Below are positions 63,144-64,000 of a DNA stretch of 64,000 bases, piece after piece (position 1 is the first letter of the stretch; each line of letters starts with the position of its first letter). The notes under the pieces are model-generated. The model made no database searches and was not told the origin of the DNA. It was given only the letters and a program-made list of their open reading frames with translations. Made by a program: the position numbers and the translations under genes. The DNA is taken from positions 1 to 64,000 of the forward strand of contig PBVE01000020.1 in NCBI GenBank assembly GCA_002728135.1, given 5' to 3'. This stretch comes from Rhodospirillaceae bacterium (lineage in GTDB: Bacteria; Pseudomonadota; Alphaproteobacteria; UBA828).

Positions 63144-64000
63144 ATGGCTAATGAGATAAGTGACCAAGTTAATTTAAGGTTTAATAATTGGAAATCAGAT
63201 TTTCCTTTATTATCATCTAATGCTACCAGTAAAAAATTAATATATTTAGATAGTGCTGCAAGTGCTCAAAAACCTCAAATTGTTATTGATAGTATGAAAA
63301 GTTTTTATGAATCTGAATATGCTAATATTCATCGTGGAGTTTATGAATTAAGTGAAAAAGCAACAATTGCGTATGAAGGGGCAAGAAAAAGTGTTTCAGA
63401 ATTCATAGGTGCTTCAAAAGTAGAGGAAATTGTTTTTACAAAAGGTGCGACTGAATCAATAAATTTAGTTGCTTCAAGTTGGGGTGCTCAAAATTTAACA
63501 AGTGATGATGAGATTTTAATTACAACAATGGAACACCATGCAAATATCGTGCCCTGGCACCTTTTACATAAACGCACTGGTGTTAAAATAAAAGCTGTAA
63601 ATATAGATGAAAATGGAGAATTAGATATTGATCACTTTCACCAACTTTTAACTAAAAAAACTAAATTAGTTTCCATTACCCAAACATCAAATGCATTGGG
63701 AGTTAATACTCCCTTGAGTGAAATAATAGATACTGCACATTCTCTTAATGCTCTTGTTCTAGTTGATGGTTGCCAAGGTATAGTTCATAAACGTGTAGAT
63801 TTGCAGCAACTAGATGCTGATTTTTATGTTTTTTCTGGACACAAACTTTATGGTCCAAGTGGTATTGGTGTTTTGTATGGAAAATATGACATCTTAGAAT
63901 CTATGCAACCGTATCAAGGTGGTGGAGATATGATTGTAACAGTCACTACCAATGATAGCACTTATGCCAAGCCACCATACAGATTTGAAGCTGGGACACC
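63144..64000 (+). CDS. sufS: cysteine desulfurase SufS, 5' part (runs off the window)
   Basis: SufS takes sulfur from cysteine for cluster assembly. The frame from ATG 63144 stays open to the last base (285 codons). Seen are YLDSAASAQKPQ near residue 35, NIHRGVYELSEKAT, the PLP-site stretch TTMEHHANIVPWH with the His that stacks on the cofactor, VDGCQGIVH, and the PLP lysine in FSGHKLYGPSGIGVLYG. The active-site Cys loop lies beyond the window. It begins 2 bp after sufD. Confidence 0.95.
   Translation, partial: MANEISDQVNLRFNNWKSDFPLLSSNATSKKLIYLDSAASAQKPQIVIDSMKSFYESEYANIHRGVYELSEKATIAYEGARKSVSEFIGASKVEEIVFTKGATESINLVASSWGAQNLTSDDEILITTMEHHANIVPWHLLHKRTGVKIKAVNIDENGELDIDHFHQLLTKKTKLVSITQTSNALGVNTPLSEIIDTAHSLNALVLVDGCQGIVHKRVDLQQLDADFYVFSGHKLYGPSGIGVLYGKYDILESMQPYQGGGDMIVTVTTNDSTYAKPPYRFEAGT

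Noticed and set aside
1-64000. CRISPR arrays, insertion sequences, prophage structural genes, rRNA operons
   Set aside because: No regular spacer-repeat array, transposase, phage structural gene or rRNA sequence was found on reading both strands.

Overview
The window is one AT-rich stretch of a bacterial chromosome. The gene content and order point to an alphaproteobacterium of Rhodospirillales type, probably a free-living and possibly marine planktonic cell. That placement is inferred from the run argS, SPOR protein, nagZ, scpAB, tatABC, serS, surE, pcm, LysM/M23 protein, yajC, secDF, Mth938 protein, NDUFAF6-like protein and trmFO, from the NDUFS4-like protein, and from the suf operon layout. 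No species can be named from the sequence alone.

Positions 1-29185 are core chromosome. This part holds translation genes (argS 3' end, serS, queA, tgt, trmFO), chromosome and DNA upkeep (scpAB, uvrA, ssb, gyrA), envelope and export (SPOR protein, nagZ, a site-2 protease, tatABC, yajC-secD-secF, a degenerate LytM protein), repair and metabolism (surE, pcm, coaD), and a small group related to mitochondrial complex I assembly factors (Mth938/NDUFAF3-like and NDUFAF6-like) beside an HpnE-like oxidase. Most genes are packed with gaps of a few bases or with stop/start overlaps.

Positions 29233-32248 are the least ordinary part. A tRNA-Lys(UUU) gene is split in the anticodon, between U35 and U36, by a 231-nt group I intron with no ORF. 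Behind it lies about 2.7 kb of accessory-looking DNA: a terminator, an orphan ORF with seven TCA repeats, a 493-bp non-coding stretch with three 16-bp tandem repeats, a two-gene unit (a Tat-signal orphan plus an unknown) closed by a terminator, and a small tyrosine phosphatase. No integrase is visible.

Positions 32377-43023 hold a pentapeptide-repeat protein, two beta-hydroxyacid dehydrogenases, a DenD-like dehydrogenase, a DSD1-type PLP enzyme, and a minus-strand operon joining CO-dehydrogenase-type maturation genes (coxG, unknown, moxR, xdhC, a MoeA-like/MobA-like fusion) to a PhnW-like transaminase and a dehydrogenase. No molybdenum hydroxylase structural gene lies in the window.

Positions 43138-50481 (minus strand) are a complete Mrp/Mbh-type cation/proton antiporter operon with three MrpD-like subunits, an MbhD/MbhE-like subunit and a small unknown membrane protein. 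Positions 50649-53241 are a thiamine-precursor ABC importer (thiXYZ type) under a clear TPP riboswitch. After tRNA-Pro, an NDUFS4-like gene and tRNA-Arg comes an ergothioneine operon (egtB, egtD and a cystathionine-lyase-like gene, minus strand). A succinyl-CoA:3-ketoacid CoA-transferase pair follows. The window ends in a suf Fe-S assembly operon (regulator, sufB, sufC, sufD, sufS 5' part) preceded by a perfect palindrome that fits the IscR type 1 operator consensus.
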